From an uncultured Clostridia bacterium (GTDB lineage: Bacteria > Bacillota > Clostridia > Oscillospirales > Ruminococcaceae), in assembly GCA_946183095.1 (NCBI GenBank), contig CAMHBE010000139.1, positions 1 to 5,941 on the forward strand: a stretch of 5,941 nt of DNA, written 5' to 3'. Positions 5,198 through 5,941 of this stretch are shown here, in pieces. The stretch's first letter is position 1, and every line of letters begins with the position of its first letter. The notes under the pieces are model-generated. The model did no database searches. It worked only from the letters and a program-made list of their open reading frames with translations, and was not told where the DNA came from. The translations under genes and the position numbers were made by a program.

Positions 5198-5941
5198 TCA
5201 GTTCGTTCCCGTAAGTGCGACGCCATTAACATAAAGCGTGTAGCCGTTGGAAATGATGCTTGCCGCGTCGCCGTCAAAGCTCGTAACATAGCTGTCGCCG
5301 GTGAGCGTCCAAGTGCAGCCGCTTCCGAGAGTTACGGAGACTGTGCCGACCTCGGTGGAGACCGTATCTCCCGCGGCGTTCGTGATATTGCCGCCAATGT
5401 ATCCGGTGAAAGACGAAGAATCTGTGAGGTTCAGCGTAAGCTCGGAGTTGCTGCCGACAAGGATCGCGCCCTCAAGCGTCTGACCCGAAGTGTTCAGCAC
5501 AGCGGTATTGTTTCCGCCGTTCCAGCCGTCGTCGCATACAGAAAGGAGAATGTTGTCGCTGTCCTCATTAGTGATCTTCACACCGGAAAGCGTGATTATA
5601 GCGCTTGTGTTGGTCACATGGAACACATGACCGCTCTTGCTTGTGAGACTGCCGCCCGTCATCGTGAACGAGGAGGTACCGCTCGCCGCGTCGCCCGACA
5701 TCGACTGATAGATCATAATGGTGTCGAAGAATTTCGCGTTGCTGTTGCGCTTTGTATTGTTCGCGGTAAGGTCGCAGTTATTGAGCGTTATCGAGTTCAG
5801 ACCCTCGATGCACACACCCTCGGAAAGATTGGACACAAGCTCCGCGTTCGATACTGTAATATCGGCAGTCGAATAAATAGCGGGAGAGCCGAGACCGTTC
5901 GATGTGTAAGTTCCGCCGTCAACGGTGACTGTTCCGCCGCC
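5198..5941 (-). CDS. Beta-helix type surface or secreted protein, C-terminal 247 residues (runs off right edge)
   Basis: The visible part is rich in Gly, Ser, Thr, Asn and Val and poor in Lys, with recurring short turns of the type TVTVDGGTY, SITLNNCDLT, FTMTGGSLTSKSG, IITLSGVKIT, LTLNLTDSSSFTG and VSVTLGSGCTWTLTG. This pattern fits a right-handed parallel beta-helix, as in large exported adhesin-like or carbohydrate-associated proteins of gut Firmicutes. The C-terminus (SNGYTLYVNGVALTGTN) has no LPXTG sorting signal, dockerin or membrane segment, so any anchor must lie at the unseen N-terminal side. No catalytic motif can be identified. The frame is open to the right edge; a GTG at 5836 is internal and not the real start. 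It faces the orphan transcript tail to tail and ends in its own terminator. A specific function cannot be assigned. Confidence 0.8.
   Translation of the reverse strand, partial: GGGTVTVDGGTYTSNGLGSPAIYSTADITVSNAELVSNLSEGVCIEGLNSITLNNCDLTANNTKRNSNAKFFDTIMIYQSMSGDAASGTSSFTMTGGSLTSKSGHVFHVTNTSAIITLSGVKITNEDSDNILLSVCDDGWNGGNNTAVLNTSGQTLEGAILVGSNSELTLNLTDSSSFTGYIGGNITNAAGDTVSTEVGTVSVTLGSGCTWTLTGDSYVTSFDGDAASIISNGYTLYVNGVALTGTN

Noticed and set aside
5069..5941. Plus-strand frame open from an ATG at 5069 to the right edge (291 codons without a stop)
   Set aside because: From 5198 on it is antisense to the beta-helix protein, and its Arg/Val/Ala-rich translation has no motif. It also reads through the terminator hairpin. 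Its length results from the Gly/Thr/Ser-rich codons of the opposite gene.

Overview
The window looks like a piece of a gut or rumen Firmicutes chromosome, most likely from the Ruminococcus/Oscillospiraceae group. This is inferred from the gene set (lipid-anchored GH5, ABC sugar-binding lipoprotein, GH29 fucosidase, AraC-type regulator, Ser/Thr/Asn-rich beta-helix surface protein), strong GGAG-type ribosome binding sites, Gram-positive-style promoters and moderate GC in genes against AT-rich spacers. No RNA gene, mobile element or CRISPR array was seen.

Layout. Positions 1-3742 hold a leftward three-gene operon: a GH29 alpha-L-fucosidase (3742-2324), an extracellular solute-binding lipoprotein (2300-717) and a GH5 glycanase lipoprotein (696 to the left edge, truncated). 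The gaps between them are 23 and 20 nt. Positions 3743-3873 form a compact divergent control region with two back-to-back promoters sharing their -35 area, a cre/LacI-type operator and copies of a possible AraC-family site. A rightward AraC-family regulator occupies 3874-4683. Positions 4684-5197 lack a convincing normal-sized gene, yet carry a strong extended -10 promoter with a second cre-like operator, a good Shine-Dalgarno and only a 16-codon reading frame. From the right edge down to 5198 runs, leftward, the C-terminal 247 residues of a beta-helix surface protein, followed by an intrinsic terminator.

How the parts fit. The operon reads as a glycan-use locus. The GH5 lipoprotein would cut a polysaccharide outside the cell, the binding protein would capture fragments for an ABC importer whose permeases are not in this window, and the leaderless fucosidase would remove fucose in the cytoplasm. 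The divergent AraC-type protein probably senses a sugar and controls the operon, with a LacI/CcpA-type protein as a second layer. A fucosylated plant glycan such as xyloglucan is one possible substrate, but this is inference.

Points most worth a second look: a CxxC...CxxC zinc-ribbon-like segment inside the secreted binding protein; the repeated site TATAACGATATGAA on both sides of the regulator gene; and the well-equipped orphan promoter at 4792-4819, which uses the same operator type as the fucosidase operon.
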